Part shown: positions 22,221-32,330 of the stretch, piece by piece
Layout of the letters: each line of letters begins with the position of its first letter
Position numbering within the stretch: position 1 is the stretch's first letter
Assembly: GCA_024227995.1 (NCBI GenBank)
Contig: CP100465.1
Span: 186,001-250,000, forward strand
DNA length: 64,000 nt
Direction: 5' to 3'
Origin: Halomicrococcus gelatinilyticus
GTDB taxonomy: Archaea > Halobacteriota > Halobacteria > Halobacteriales > Haladaptataceae
Translations under genes and position numbers: made by a program
The notes under the pieces: model-generated
The model's database searches: none
The model's input: the letters and a program-made list of their open reading frames with translations, nothing else
Told to the model about the DNA's origin: nothing

Positions 22221-23057
22221 TCAGAGGTCCACGCGGTCGCCGATCTCGACGATGGCGAGCGACAGCGGGTGGTCGAAGCTGCGAACGTGGTCGTGGAGGG
22301 CCGTCGGGTCCGCGGTCAGGCCCTTCCACATGTCCCAGTGGCTCGGCAACAGTCGGTCGAGTTCGAGCGCGTTCGCTGCCTCGGCGACCTGGTTCTCGTC
22401 GCTGTACCACTTCGTCCGCTTCGGTTCGCGTGTCTCCTTGTCCGGAATCCGGCCGACGGACCCGAACGCCAGGATACCGAGGTCGATGTCGTACCGTTCG
22501 CCGACGCCGGCGAGCTCGTCGCCGGGCTTGGTGTCGCCGCCGTGGAAGACGGTCCCGGCATCGTGTTCGAACACGTAGGAGACGGGATGGGTCGCGTCCG
22601 GGTCGTGGGCCGGTTCGACGTGGACGGTGAACTCGCCGACCTCGACGGACTCGCCCTCGGCGACCTCGGCGAACTGGTCGTCGGTCACGTCCCACTCGTC
22701 GGGCCAGCGCTCTTCCTCGCGCGCGACGGCGAGGCTATCGTCCGGGGCGTACAGCGTTGCGCCCGTCGATTCGAGGATGGGTGCCTGGCTCGGCCCGTGG
22801 ACGTGGTCGGTGTGTTCGTGGGTCGCGAAGAGGGCGTCGGCCTCGTCGACGTCGGTCGGGTCGAACGGCACGGGGACCATCCGGACCGTCCGCGGCGGGT
22901 CGCCGGTGCCGAGGTAGGGGTCGACGAACACCGTCGTCCCATCGGTGCCCTTCAGGACGAACCCGTTGCAGCCGAGATACCAGATGGCGACGCCGTCGGG
23001 GTCGGCGTCCTCGACGGCGCGCGGGAGCCAGTCTCCCCAGTCGCTGTGTATCGTCAC
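22221..23057 (-). CDS. UlaG-like metallo-beta-lactamase-fold hydrolase
   Basis: About 278 residues from a GTG at 23057, giving VTIHSDWGDWLPRAV; an in-frame ATG at 23126 would add 23 residues that look noncoding, so the start is uncertain. Zinc motifs: FATHEHTDHVHG (HxHxDH), HGGDTKPGDE, and a late LPSHWDMWKG. The family includes L-ascorbate-6-phosphate lactonase UlaG, which hydrolyses a lactone; the haloarchaeal substrate is not known. It is the second MBL-fold gene in this segment. Confidence 0.83.
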   Translation of the reverse strand: MTIHSDWGDWLPRAVEDADPDGVAIWYLGCNGFVLKGTDGTTVFVDPYLGTGDPPRTVRMVPVPFDPTDVDEADALFATHEHTDHVHGPSQAPILESTGATLYAPDDSLAVAREEERWPDEWDVTDDQFAEVAEGESVEVGEFTVHVEPAHDPDATHPVSYVFEHDAGTVFHGGDTKPGDELAGVGERYDIDLGILAFGSVGRIPDKETREPKRTKWYSDENQVAEAANALELDRLLPSHWDMWKGLTADPTALHDHVRSFDHPLSLAIVEIGDRVDL

Positions 23058-23675
23058 GTTCGACCATGCTCCGAGCGCGGGCCTAAGTGTTGCGGAACGA
23101 CGGACGACGTCGGTCACGGTCGCCACCCCCCATCGTCGTCCGCCGGGGTGCCCACTTCATCTTCACCTGTCCCGTATGAATCTACTTGTTTGATTTACTA
23201 ACCAAAGACATATATTGTGCGGGAAAAATCAGGTGAATACCTGCAACCGGCCGTTCTGCCGAGTGCAGGTACACTGGATCGACGTGTCTCTGACAACCGC
23301 GGCGTCACGCCGCATCGCGTCCGGGAGTCTGGCCCGGACGTGATTTCGCGACCCACGGTCGCTCGACCGTCGCTGTCGAAGATGTTCCTGACGGAGTGGA
23401 GAGAGCGACCAGCGCAGTCGCCGTCGCCGGACGACGACCGGTGGTCGCTGGAGTGCACGCCGGACCGGGAGCGTCGGCGGGGACCGGCGTCCGAAAAGGT
23501 TCCGGACGAGTAGATGGTGGTGGTCGGGCCGCTTTACTTTACGGCACGGGACGGGTTTCGGCAAGTCGTATCCGTCTTACGGACGTGGAATCGTCCGGTG
23601 TTCTGAACGCGCCTAATAAACTAACCGGCTATTTAAGATAGTTTTATGCGGACGGACCCCCGACGTCCACGAACG
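23058..23675. other. 618-nt intergenic stretch
   Basis: Contains the AT-rich segment 23180-23216 (with a TTTACT-type element near 23192), then G/C-rich DNA. A GTG-started frame 23217-23513 (98 residues, G/C third-position bias in its second half) lies about 25 nt after that element, but it matches no family I know and could be chance. The 3' end carries the promoter of the next gene (TATTTAAG at 23630-23637). Otherwise nothing is seen. Confidence 0.5.
23630..23637 (+). promoter_or_regulatory. TATA box of the FilR1-like regulator
   Basis: TATTTAAG directly after CCGGC. It predicts transcription starting near 23656-23660, which excludes the in-frame ATG at 23646 and supports the ATG at 23676. 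Confidence 0.6.
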
Positions 23676-24470
23676 ATGACGGCGAGCGAGGACGTGCCGG
23701 CGGAGACGATCGCGACCGTAACGAGACGCTCGTCGTTCCTCGCTGCGCTCGCCGCGGGACCGAAGCGGAAGCGCGACCTCCGCGACGAACTCGGCGTCTC
23801 CCGTTCGACCGTCTACAAGGCCGTACGCGAACTCGACGAACACGGACTCGTCGAGCGAACCGACGACGGACTCGTGCTGACGCTCGCGGGGCGCATGGTC
23901 GAGTCGGCGTACGCGACGTTCCACGGGACGGTGACGGACGTCTCCCGGACGCGAGAACTCCTGGCGAGTCTGCCGCGGACCGTCGACGTCCCGTCGGCGC
24001 TGCTGGACGGCGCAGACGTCGTCACGGCCGAACGACACGCCCCGAACCGTCCGGTTCGGCTGTTCGAAGAACTCGTCGGTGATGCCGACGTCGTACGCGG
24101 CATCTCGCCGGTGGCGCTCCCACAGTACGTCGACCTGTTCCACGAGCAGGCCGTCACCGGGGAACTCGCGGCCAACCTCGTCCTCGAGAAACCCGTCGTG
24201 GAGTACCTGCTCACGGAGTACGGGGACGAGTTCGGCGAGACGCTCGACACGGGCCACCTCGCGGTGTGGGAGACGGAGGCGACGCTCCCGTTCGGTCTCG
24301 TCGTCGTCGAAGGAAAGCGGAGCGGCGTCGGCGTCGTGGCCTACGACGAGCGCGGCGAACTGCGCGGACTCGTCGTCAACGAGTCGCGCGAGGCGGTGAC
24401 GTGGGGGCGGGAGACGTTCGACGACTACCGGTCGTCGGGGACCCGCCTCCGGCCCGGTCCGGTGCAGTAG
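23676..24470 (+). CDS. Winged-helix regulator, FilR1/DUF1724 type
   Basis: 264 residues from the ATG at 23676, chosen over the in-frame ATG at 23646 because the TATA box at 23630 places the latter before the transcript. Residues about 10-75 form a winged HTH (FLAALAAGPKRKRDLRDELGVSRSTVYKAVRELDEHGLVERT). The C-terminal domain resembles the FilR1 (methanogenesis regulatory protein) domain of archaeal regulators, probably binding an acyl or carboxylate ligand (inference). The convergent neighbours are fatty or acyl-CoA oxidation genes, so it may control them, but no operator is visible. Confidence 0.78.
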   Translation: MTASEDVPAETIATVTRRSSFLAALAAGPKRKRDLRDELGVSRSTVYKAVRELDEHGLVERTDDGLVLTLAGRMVESAYATFHGTVTDVSRTRELLASLPRTVDVPSALLDGADVVTAERHAPNRPVRLFEELVGDADVVRGISPVALPQYVDLFHEQAVTGELAANLVLEKPVVEYLLTEYGDEFGETLDTGHLAVWETEATLPFGLVVVEGKRSGVGVVAYDERGELRGLVVNESREAVTWGRETFDDYRSSGTRLRPGPVQ

Positions 24471-24482
24471 TCGGTCGTCGCG

Positions 24483-25312
<830 letters not shown>

Positions 25313-25316
<4 letters not shown>

Positions 25317-26200
25317 TCGTCGTCACCCCAGTCGCCGGAGGTGCCCACTATCTCGCCGTCCTCCCAGACGTAGAACCCCTCGCCGGTCTTCTTGCCGAGC
25401 TTCCCGGCGCGCACCTTCTGGCGGAGGATCTGCGGCGGGCGGAACCGCTCGCCGAGCTCCTCACGGAGGTGTTCGAGGATGTCGAGGCGGACGTCGAGTC
25501 CGACGACGTCGCCGAGTTCGATGGGGCCCATCGGGTGGTTGTATCCGAGTTCCATCGCTGCGTCGATGTCCCGGGGGCTGGCGACGCCCTCCTGGAGCAT
25601 CCGGATGGCCTCGACGCCGAGCGCGACGCCGAGTCGCGAGGAGGCGAAGCCGGGCGAGTCGCGCACCTCGACGGCCACCTTGTCGACGTCCTCGACGAAC
25701 TCCGTGGCGAACGCGACCGTCTCGTCGTCGGCCTGCTCGGGCACGACGACCTCGACGAGCTTCATGATGTGGACGGGGTTGAAGAAGTGCAGACCGACGG
25801 CGCGCGAGGGGTCGTCGAGCGCGCTCGCGATCTCGGTCAGCGACAGCGAGGACGTGTTCGAGGCGATGATGGCGTCGTCGTCGACGAGTTCCTCCACGTC
25901 TCCGAAGGTGCTATGCTTGATCTCCATCTCCTCGGGGACGGCCTCGACGACCAGGTCCGCGTCGCCGACCGCTTCTTCGAGGTCGGTCGTCCCCGAGATG
26001 CGGTCGAGCGCCGCGTCCTTCTCCGCCTCGGTCACCTTGTCGCGGTCGACGCCCCCCTGGAGGTTGGCCTCGATGCTGTCGATGCCGTCCTCGACGAACT
26101 CCATCTCGATGTCCCGCAGCGTCACGTCGTGTCCGGCCATGGCCGTGACCTGGGCGATGCCGTGTCCCATGGTCCCGGCTCCGAGTACGCCTACCTTCAT
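25313..26200 (-). CDS. 3-hydroxyacyl-CoA dehydrogenase
   Basis: 295 residues: an N-terminal Rossmann domain with GAGTMGHGIAQV (NAD binding), a catalytic region with SNTSSLSLTEIA and GLHFFNPVHIMKLVEVV (catalytic His), then the C-terminal dimerisation domain (DSPGFASSRLGVALGVEAIRML, GYNHPMGPIELGDVVGLD, KKTGEGFYVW). It oxidises 3-hydroxyacyl-CoA to 3-oxoacyl-CoA with NAD. It is translationally coupled to the downstream crotonase. It can serve fatty-acid beta-oxidation or the late phenylacetate steps (PaaH role); the sequence does not decide. Confidence 0.93.
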
Positions 26201-26287
26201 CGTGCGACAAACGGCGTCGGCGCACGAAAAGCGTTTATCTCCGGGACGGACTTGCCACGTCCGTCGCTCTCGTCGGGGTCACCCCGC

Positions 26288-27724
26288 TCAGTCGTCGACC
26301 GGCGGCCGCAGCTTGAACCCGTAGCGGGTGACGCCCTCCTGCGTGTAGATGCGCCGCATCGTCGTCTCGACCGGGTCGCCGATAGTGAGGCTCCCGGGGT
26401 CGGTCCCCGTCACCTGCGCCGGCGCGCTCGTCTGCCCGCCCTCGGGGCCGTCGAACGCCACGACGATGACGCCGAAGTCGCCGGACCTGGCCTGCTGTTC
26501 GGCGAACTCCGGGGGTGCGCCGCCCTGCGAGATGGTCGTCGTTGCCTCGACGGTACCGGTGCCGGGCAGGGTCACTTCCTCGTACTCGACGAGCGAGGTG
26601 CAGGCGGTACAGGCGCCCTCCGGCGGGAAGTTCAGCGCCCCGCAGTCGGGACAGCGGCCGGCGACCAGCCGGTGGCGCTGGTCGAGGGTGCGCCGCCACG
26701 ACGGGACGCTGACGTACGCACCGCCGCCGCTCGGCGGGCCGGAGGTGAGTTCGCCGCGTTGGCGGAGGTACTCGGCGTAGGAGACGGACTCGTCGCCGTC
26801 GAGCGCAAGCGACGCCGGCACCTCGCCGCTCTCTGCCTCGACGACCAGGGCGTCCGCGCCCGCGCCGCTACCGTAGGCGGCCGCGAGGACGCGCTCGTGT
26901 CCGTCTGCCAGCGCGCGGGCGAGGCTCAGGGGCACGCTCGCCGCACCGGTGTCGCCGAGGTCGCGGACCAGCGCGCACTCCTGGACGTCGGCGGCCTCGA
27001 CGCCGAGTGCGCCCGCGGCGCGGTAGGGGAGCTTCCCGTCCGGCGCTTGCACGGCCGCGGCGTCGACGTCTTCGAAGTCCAGTTCGGCGACAGCGCCCGC
27101 GAGCGTGTCCGTGAACGCCTGGCGGTCGTACGCGGTGACGCCCAGGCCCTCCGTGGCGTCGTCGCCGGTCCGTCGGAAGCGCGTGCCAGGGTACTCGCTC
27201 GCGTACTCCGCCTGCTGGGTCACGACCGCCGGGCCTTCGGCGGCGAGCACGAACGCCGCGGCACCAGCGCCGGCGGCGTGCTCCTCGTCGCTGTCCGGTT
27301 CGCCGCGCGGGCTGTCGGCGGCGACCACGAGACCGACGCCGTCGCCCCACTGTCCGGCCGCGAGACCGGCGTCGAGCGCGCGGGTCCCGGCGCGGGTGCT
27401 GCCCGTGAAGACGTGGCGGGTCGCGTCGTCGGGAACGCCGAGCATCCCGCCGAGACGGACGGTCAGGTCGGACTCGGCCAGCGGCGGCGTCGTCGAGGCG
27501 AACGCCAGGAACGCGACCTCGTCGCCGTCGCGACCGGCGGCGTCGAGCGCGCGCGTCGCCGCCTCCCAGGCCATCGTGAGCGCGTCCTCGTCGGCACCGG
27601 GGACGGCCTTCGACTCGACGCCGGCGGCGTGGAACTGCCCCCACGCCTCGCGGAACTCCGCGGCGTCGACGCGGAACCGGGGCGCGTACGCGCCGACCGC
27701 CGCGATGGCGGGTGCGTCGCTCAT
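26288..27724 (-). CDS. HMG-CoA-synthase-like (3-oxoacyl-ACP synthase III fold) protein fused to DUF35
   Basis: 478 residues. Residues 5-340 resemble hydroxymethylglutaryl-CoA synthase (VGAYAPRFRVDAAEF, ATRALDAAGRDGDEV, HVFTGSTRAGTRALDAGLAA). In that last motif the position expected for the catalytic cysteine appears to hold Ser-Thr, so it may be a non-condensing or altered enzyme. From about residue 370 follows a DUF35 rubredoxin-like zinc hook (CPDCGALNFPPEGACTAC) with an OB fold, which in archaea channels acyl-CoA between thiolase and HMG-CoA synthase. It overlaps the thiolase stop (ATGA), so a thiolase-HMGCS-DUF35 complex is likely (inference). Confidence 0.8.
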   Translation of the reverse strand: MSDAPAIAAVGAYAPRFRVDAAEFREAWGQFHAAGVESKAVPGADEDALTMAWEAATRALDAAGRDGDEVAFLAFASTTPPLAESDLTVRLGGMLGVPDDATRHVFTGSTRAGTRALDAGLAAGQWGDGVGLVVAADSPRGEPDSDEEHAAGAGAAAFVLAAEGPAVVTQQAEYASEYPGTRFRRTGDDATEGLGVTAYDRQAFTDTLAGAVAELDFEDVDAAAVQAPDGKLPYRAAGALGVEAADVQECALVRDLGDTGAASVPLSLARALADGHERVLAAAYGSGAGADALVVEAESGEVPASLALDGDESVSYAEYLRQRGELTSGPPSGGGAYVSVPSWRRTLDQRHRLVAGRCPDCGALNFPPEGACTACTSLVEYEEVTLPGTGTVEATTTISQGGAPPEFAEQQARSGDFGVIVVAFDGPEGGQTSAPAQVTGTDPGSLTIGDPVETTMRRIYTQEGVTRYGFKLRPPVDD

Positions 27725-28911
27725 GCGTCCACCTCCCGGTCGACGGCAGACTCGCGTTCGAAGACGTGGACGACGGCCGCGCCGCCGCTCCCGCCGACGT
27801 TGTGCGTCAGCCCGCGGGTCGGGTCCTCGACCTGGCGCTCGCCCGCGTCGCCGGAGAGCTGCTTGAACGCCTCGGCGACCTGACCGACGCCGGTCGCACC
27901 GATGGGGTGGCCCTTCGACTTGAGGCCGCCCGAGGTGTTGACGGGAAGTTCGCCGTCGAGTTCCGTCGCGCCGGCTGCGACGAACTCGCCCCCCTCGCCG
28001 GGCTCGCAGAAGCCGAGGTCCTCGTACGCGAGCAGTTCGGCGATGGCGAAGCAGTCGTGGACCTCCGCGAAGTCGAGGTCCGACGGGTCGACGCCGGCCA
28101 TCTCGTAGGCGCGCTCGCCCGCCTCGCGCGAGGCCGGGATGGAGGTGTAGGTGTCGCGCTGGAACAGGCCGACGTGGTCGCTGGCCGCGCCGACGCCCGC
28201 GACGCGGATGGGGTCGTCGGTGTACTCGTCGACGACGTCCTCGCTCACGACGAGCGCGGCAGCCGCACCGTCGGTGGTCGGACAGCAGTGGTACAGCGTC
28301 AGGGGGTCGGCGACGACCGGCGCGGTCTCGGCGTCGTCGAGCGAGCACTCGAAGCCGAGGTGGGCGTGGGGGTTCTTCGCCCCGTTGCTGTGGTTCTTGA
28401 CCGCGACGTGCGAGAGCTGTTCGCTCGTCGTGCCGTACTCGGCCATGTGTGCGTCCGCCATCTGGGCGTACACGCCCGCGAACGTCGTCCCCGAGAGGCG
28501 CTCCCACTCCGTCTCGCCGGAGACGCCCAGCCAGTACTTCGTGGCGTCGCTGGAGGTGTCGGTCATCACCTCGACGCCGCTGGCGAGCGCCACGTCTGCC
28601 ATCCCGCTCTTGACGGCCTGGACCGCCTGCCGCATCGCGTAGCCGGACGCGGCGCAGGCGTTCTCGACGCGCGTCGTCGGGACGCCGTCGAGGCCCACGT
28701 GCTCGGTCGCCGCCGGCCCGGAGAGGCCGAGCTGTCGTCCGCCCACGCCGAGAGTGCCGACGAACGCCTCGTCGATGTCGTCTGGATCGATGCCGGCCGG
28801 GACGCTGTCGCAGGCGCCCTCGAACGCCGTGCGGAACAGCGACCGGTAGCTTTCGTCGGGGAACGACCCGAAGTCGGTCTGGGCCGCGCCGACGAGGTAC
28901 GCGTCTCGCAT
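27721..28911 (-). CDS. Thiolase (acetyl-CoA C-acyltransferase, SCP2-like)
   Basis: 396 residues. The N-terminal nucleophile cysteine is in VENACAASGYAMRQAVQAV (about residue 87); the C-terminal histidine is in GGLKSKGHPIGATGVGQ; the last conserved motif is NVGGSGGAAVVHVF, which lacks the second cysteine of classical thiolases and is typical of the SCP2-thiolase group. It condenses or cleaves acyl-CoA. The 4-nt overlap with the DUF35-fusion gene points to a channelled complex as known for archaeal mevalonate thiolases; the substrate may differ here. Confidence 0.9.
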   Translation of the reverse strand: MRDAYLVGAAQTDFGSFPDESYRSLFRTAFEGACDSVPAGIDPDDIDEAFVGTLGVGGRQLGLSGPAATEHVGLDGVPTTRVENACAASGYAMRQAVQAVKSGMADVALASGVEVMTDTSSDATKYWLGVSGETEWERLSGTTFAGVYAQMADAHMAEYGTTSEQLSHVAVKNHSNGAKNPHAHLGFECSLDDAETAPVVADPLTLYHCCPTTDGAAAALVVSEDVVDEYTDDPIRVAGVGAASDHVGLFQRDTYTSIPASREAGERAYEMAGVDPSDLDFAEVHDCFAIAELLAYEDLGFCEPGEGGEFVAAGATELDGELPVNTSGGLKSKGHPIGATGVGQVAEAFKQLSGDAGERQVEDPTRGLTHNVGGSGGAAVVHVFERESAVDREVDA

Positions 28912-29066
28912 GGGAGCCAGTCACGGCCCCGGGGAGAAATAACTGCCGTCCTTCCCGCGTTTTGCCCGTTCGCCCCATGGGTCCGTTCGTCCGCATCTCG
29001 ACCGTGTGAGCGGCGGAACGGCGCTCGCACGGACGGTCACGCACCTGACGTCACCGGGGTCTGACG

Positions 29067-29516
29067 TCACTGAGACTCGTCCCGCGCGAAGACGCGCGTG
29101 CCCCAACCGACGACGTAGCCCGTGACCGCACCGGCGATGCCGACCGTGGCGAAGACGACCACGACGGCCCACAGCGGCGCGTCGCCGGTCTCGGCTCCGA
29201 CCAGCGCCTGGCTGGCCGCGACCACCAGGCCGAAGAGTAGCGCGGGCGTCAGACCGACGGCGAGGCTCGCGAGCACGCTCCCGCCCCGGTAGGCGCTCGC
29301 GGCCGACACGACCGGCGGCGCGAGAAAGAGTACCGCCGGGAGGAGCGGGTCGTAGACGGCCCGCGCGACCGGCCGCACGCCCGGAACGTGCTGACCGACC
29401 ACGACGACCAGCAGGAGTCCCAGCACGACGACGGCGAATCCCCCGACGAATCGCATCCAGTGTTCGGTCCGGTCGTCGGCGGTGGTCCGCGACGGGACGG
29501 CAACGAGCGGAATCAC
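29067..29516 (-). CDS. Small four-helix membrane protein
   Basis: 149 residues with four hydrophobic segments (about 24-43, 57-76, 84-104, 117-140). No motif recognised. The start at 29516 is supported by a minus-strand TATA-like element TTTATAT (about 29540-29547), which would place a leaderless transcript start near the ATG; an internal ATG at 29456 is an alternative. It is divergent from paaK. Confidence 0.6.
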   Translation of the reverse strand: MIPLVAVPSRTTADDRTEHWMRFVGGFAVVVLGLLLVVVVGQHVPGVRPVARAVYDPLLPAVLFLAPPVVSAASAYRGGSVLASLAVGLTPALLFGLVVAASQALVGAETGDAPLWAVVVVFATVGIAGAVTGYVVGWGTRVFARDESQ

Positions 29517-29617
29517 GGATACGGGCTTCGAGAGTCAGAAATATAAACTTTCTCGGGAGGCAGCGCTTGCGTAGCGAGAAAGGATTTTGTACCCGCCTTC
29601 TAAACGATAGTTTGGCA

Positions 29618-30904
29618 ATGGTATACAGCGACATAGAGGTCGCGTCCCGTGAGGAACTCCGGGACATCCAGACCGAACGCCTCACCGAGACAGTGGCGTA
29701 CGCGTACGAGAACGTCCCCTACTACCAGGAGGCGCTGGACGAGGCCGGCGTCACACCGGACGACATCGAGAGCGTCGAGGACGTGTCGAAGCTGCCGTTC
29801 ACGACGAAGGAGGACTTCCGCGACGAGTACCCCGACGGCCTGTTCGCCGTCGACCGGTCGGAGATCGCTCGGCTCCACGCCTCTTCCGGCACGACCGGGA
29901 AGCCGAAGATCGTCTCCTACACCGACGAGGACCTCGACGTCTGGCGCGAGGTGATGGCGCGGTCGCTCGCCGCGGCCGGCGTCACCGACGACCACGTCGT
30001 CCAGAACGCCTACGGCTACGGCCTGTTCACCGGTGGCCTCGGCTTCCACGACGGCGTCGAGGAACTCGGGGCCTGCGTCATCCCCGTCGGTGGCGGCAAC
30101 ACCGCCCGCCAGATCGACATGATCCAGGACCTCGAGAGCGACGTGCTCTCGGCGACGCCGTCGTACTGTCTCTACCTGGCGGAGGCCGCCGAGGAGCAGG
30201 GCATCGACCCCGCCGAGCTCTCCCTCTCGCGGGTCATCATCGGCGCTGAGCCGTTCACCGACCCCATGCGCGAGGAGATCGAGGAAGCCCTCGACGTGAC
30301 CGCGGTAGACGTCTACGGCCTCTCGGAGATCATCGGCCCGGGCGTCGCCATCGAGTGCGAGCACGCCCAGGACGGCCTGCACCTCTGGGAGGACCACTTC
30401 TACCCCGAGATCGTCGATCCGGAGACGGGCGAACCCCTGCCGGAGGGCGAGGAGGGCGAACTCGTGCTGACCTCCCTGACCAAGGAGGCCCTGCCGGTCC
30501 TCCGCTACCGCACGGGCGACATGACCTCGCTGAACTACGAGGAGTGCGAGTGCGGTCGCACCGTCGTCCGGATGGACAACGTCACCGGTCGCGCGGACGA
30601 CCTGCTCATCGTCCGCGGGGTGAACGTCTACCCGAGCCAGATCGAGGAGGTCATGGTCGACATCGAGGAGGTCGCCCCGTACTACCGCATCGACCTCTAC
30701 CGGCGCAACAACCTCGACACCATGGAGCTCACCGTCGAGTACTGCGAGAGCTACGAGGGCACCCACGACGAACTGGAGTCCACCATCCGCCAGCGACTGG
30801 AGGAGATACTGGAGGTCAAGCCGGACGAGATCGAGGTCGTCGGCCCCGGCGTCATCGAGCGCTCGGAGACCGGCAAGGTCAAGCGCGTGTTCGACCACCG
30901 CTGA
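29618..30904 (+). CDS. paaK: Phenylacetate-CoA ligase
   Basis: 428 residues, an adenylate-forming enzyme that activates phenylacetate (or a related aromatic acid) with ATP and CoA. Motifs: LHASSGTTGKPKIVSYT (P-loop, about residues 85-101), an acceptor-binding region with DVYGLSEIIGPGVAIEC, LRYRTGDMT (A5 region) and a late lysine in RSETGKVKRVFD. N-terminal LTETVAYAYENVPYYQEALDEAGV is typical of PaaK. The 12-kb-distant paaABCD operon supports phenylacetate as substrate. Confidence 0.92.
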   Translation: MVYSDIEVASREELRDIQTERLTETVAYAYENVPYYQEALDEAGVTPDDIESVEDVSKLPFTTKEDFRDEYPDGLFAVDRSEIARLHASSGTTGKPKIVSYTDEDLDVWREVMARSLAAAGVTDDHVVQNAYGYGLFTGGLGFHDGVEELGACVIPVGGGNTARQIDMIQDLESDVLSATPSYCLYLAEAAEEQGIDPAELSLSRVIIGAEPFTDPMREEIEEALDVTAVDVYGLSEIIGPGVAIECEHAQDGLHLWEDHFYPEIVDPETGEPLPEGEEGELVLTSLTKEALPVLRYRTGDMTSLNYEECECGRTVVRMDNVTGRADDLLIVRGVNVYPSQIEEVMVDIEEVAPYYRIDLYRRNNLDTMELTVEYCESYEGTHDELESTIRQRLEEILEVKPDEIEVVGPGVIERSETGKVKRVFDHR

Positions 30905-30968
30905 GAACGACCCGCGACGCGACCCACGATCCAGTGTAACGGCCCGCTTTTTTCGCCGCCGAACGCCC

Positions 30969-31649
30969 TCAGTCGGAGACGCTGACGCCGCCGAACGCCG
31001 TGAATCCCGTGACGACGAGGTCGACCTCGTCGTGTTCCTCGGAGCGGTGGGGGCGTTCGTCCTCCGCGCCGCCGAACACCGGCAGCACGTCCATCTGGAC
31101 GTTCCACTCCCGGGGGACGACGACCTCGACGCCGCCGAAGAGGGCGACGACGTTGATCTGGGCCGGGCGGTCGGTCACCTCGGACTTGCGGAGGTCGAGT
31201 TCGACCCCGCCGAACAGCGCCGTGAGGTCGCCGCCGTTGAACTGCCGTGAGGTCGCGCGCTGGTTGCGCCCGCCGAAGATCGCCAGCGTCGAGACGTACT
31301 CGCTGCCGACGGCGACCGACTGGCTCCGGAGGCGGCCGAGGACGACGGAGACGCCGAAGATGATGAGGAGCACCGGCCAGAACTGGCCGAGGTCCGCAGC
31401 CACGACCACGTCGAGGGCGACGAGTTGCCACGCCAGCGCGACGGTCACGAGCACGAGCGGGCCGGTCACGTTCCTGAAGCGACTGGTGACCAGCGCGTAC
31501 AGCCCGACGAGGACGAACAACGAGGGGACGAAGTCGACGAGGAAACTCGTGTCGTAGACGCCGGTCGTGTTCAGGAGCAGGACGATACCGAGCAGGATGA
31601 TCAGCGCCCCGAAGAGCGCCTGGCTGTTGGGCCGTCGTTCGAGTGACAT
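30969..31649 (-). CDS. LiaF/DUF1707-like membrane protein
   Basis: 226 residues. Residues 8-105 carry four short hydrophobic helices (LFGALIILLGIVLLLN, FVPSLFVLVGLYALV, LVLVTVALAWQLVAL, FWPVLLIIFGVSVVL) resembling the LiaI-LiaF-like N-terminal region. Residues 115-226 form a beta-helical LiaF C-terminal domain with repeated xxxFGG(V/G) steps (AIFGG, ALFGGVE twice, PVFGGAE, AFGGVS). In Bacillus LiaF restrains a cell-envelope sensor kinase; here no kinase is adjacent, so the role is unknown. Confidence 0.75.
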   Translation of the reverse strand: MSLERRPNSQALFGALIILLGIVLLLNTTGVYDTSFLVDFVPSLFVLVGLYALVTSRFRNVTGPLVLVTVALAWQLVALDVVVAADLGQFWPVLLIIFGVSVVLGRLRSQSVAVGSEYVSTLAIFGGRNQRATSRQFNGGDLTALFGGVELDLRKSEVTDRPAQINVVALFGGVEVVVPREWNVQMDVLPVFGGAEDERPHRSEEHDEVDLVVTGFTAFGGVSVSD

Positions 31650-31811
31650 GACTATATCGATGTCTACGGCCCGTTACGTCATATGGTTGTGGTAGCGAAC
31701 GTTACCACGCGGCAACGCGTCGGGAACCGTCGACCACGCGTCGGGCGACGCACCGTGCGATGGGCGGTGAGTGCGTCTGACGGCCGGCGCGTGCGTCCGA
31801 CGGCCGACGTG

Positions 31812-32207
31812 TCAGGGCTTGTAGACGCGGCCGCGGAAGATGGCGATCTCCTCGCCGTCGTCGTCCGTGATGTCCACGCGATAGCTGGCGGTCGAACGGC
31901 TCCCGTGTTCGCGTTCGGCGCTGGCGGTCAGCGTGTCGCCGACCTCGACGGCGTCGAGGTACGAGATGTTCGTCTCCAGTGCGAGCGCCGTCTCGCCTTC
32001 CGAGTTGGAGGCGGCCGCGAACGCGGCGTCGGCGAGCGAGTAGACCGCGCCGCCGTGGGGCGTCCCGTGGAAGTTGAGCAGGTCCTCGGTGACGGTGAGT
32101 TCGGTCTCCGCCGTCCCGGGCGCCAGTTCGACGAGTTCGACGCCGATCTTCTGGCAGAAGGGGTCCTCGGCGATACGCTCGCGGCGTTCGTCCGGTATGT
32201 CGGCCAT
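31812..32207 (-). CDS. paaI: PaaI-type thioesterase
   Basis: 131 residues from the ATG at 32207, which a minus-strand TATA box (ATTATAAAT, about 32230-32238) places at the transcript start. A hotdog fold: FHGTPHGGAVYSLADAAFAAASN carries the HGG motif and the catalytic aspartate of PaaI-like thioesterases. E. coli PaaI hydrolyses ring-hydroxylated phenylacetyl-CoA to free CoA trapped in dead-end products. It is divergent from the maoC gene and lies between paaK and the epoxidase operon, which fits that role. Confidence 0.85.
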   Translation of the reverse strand: MADIPDERRERIAEDPFCQKIGVELVELAPGTAETELTVTEDLLNFHGTPHGGAVYSLADAAFAAASNSEGETALALETNISYLDAVEVGDTLTASAEREHGSRSTASYRVDITDDDGEEIAIFRGRVYKP

Positions 32208-32229
32208 ACGCGCGATTGGGAGAACCACT

Positions 32230-32310
32230 ATTTATAATCTCGCGTCCACCACGTCGCTTGCGTCGACTCTCCGGGCGAAACCGTCGCCGGATACCATAGA
32301 GTTTTATCGG
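32230..32310. promoter_or_regulatory. Divergent TATA boxes for paaI-like and maoC-like genes
   Basis: Minus-strand ATTATAAAT (32230-32238) is 27 nt from the paaI ATG; plus-strand GTTTTATC (32301-32308) is about 27 nt from the maoC ATG at 32331. Both imply leaderless messages. No clear palindrome lies between them. Confidence 0.65.
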
Positions 32311-32330
32311 AAACGCCGAAACGTGGGGAT

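Noticed and set aside
23217..23513. 98-residue GTG-started frame in the gap before the FilR1-like regulator
   Set aside because: An AT element upstream and some coding bias are present, but the Arg/Pro/Ser-rich product matches no family and the first half lacks coding bias; kept only as a remark.
26288..29044. Single 918-residue fusion of the DUF35 protein with upstream sequence
   Set aside because: The upstream part is an Arg-rich out-of-frame reading of the thiolase gene; the true start is the ATG overlapping the thiolase stop at 27721-27724.
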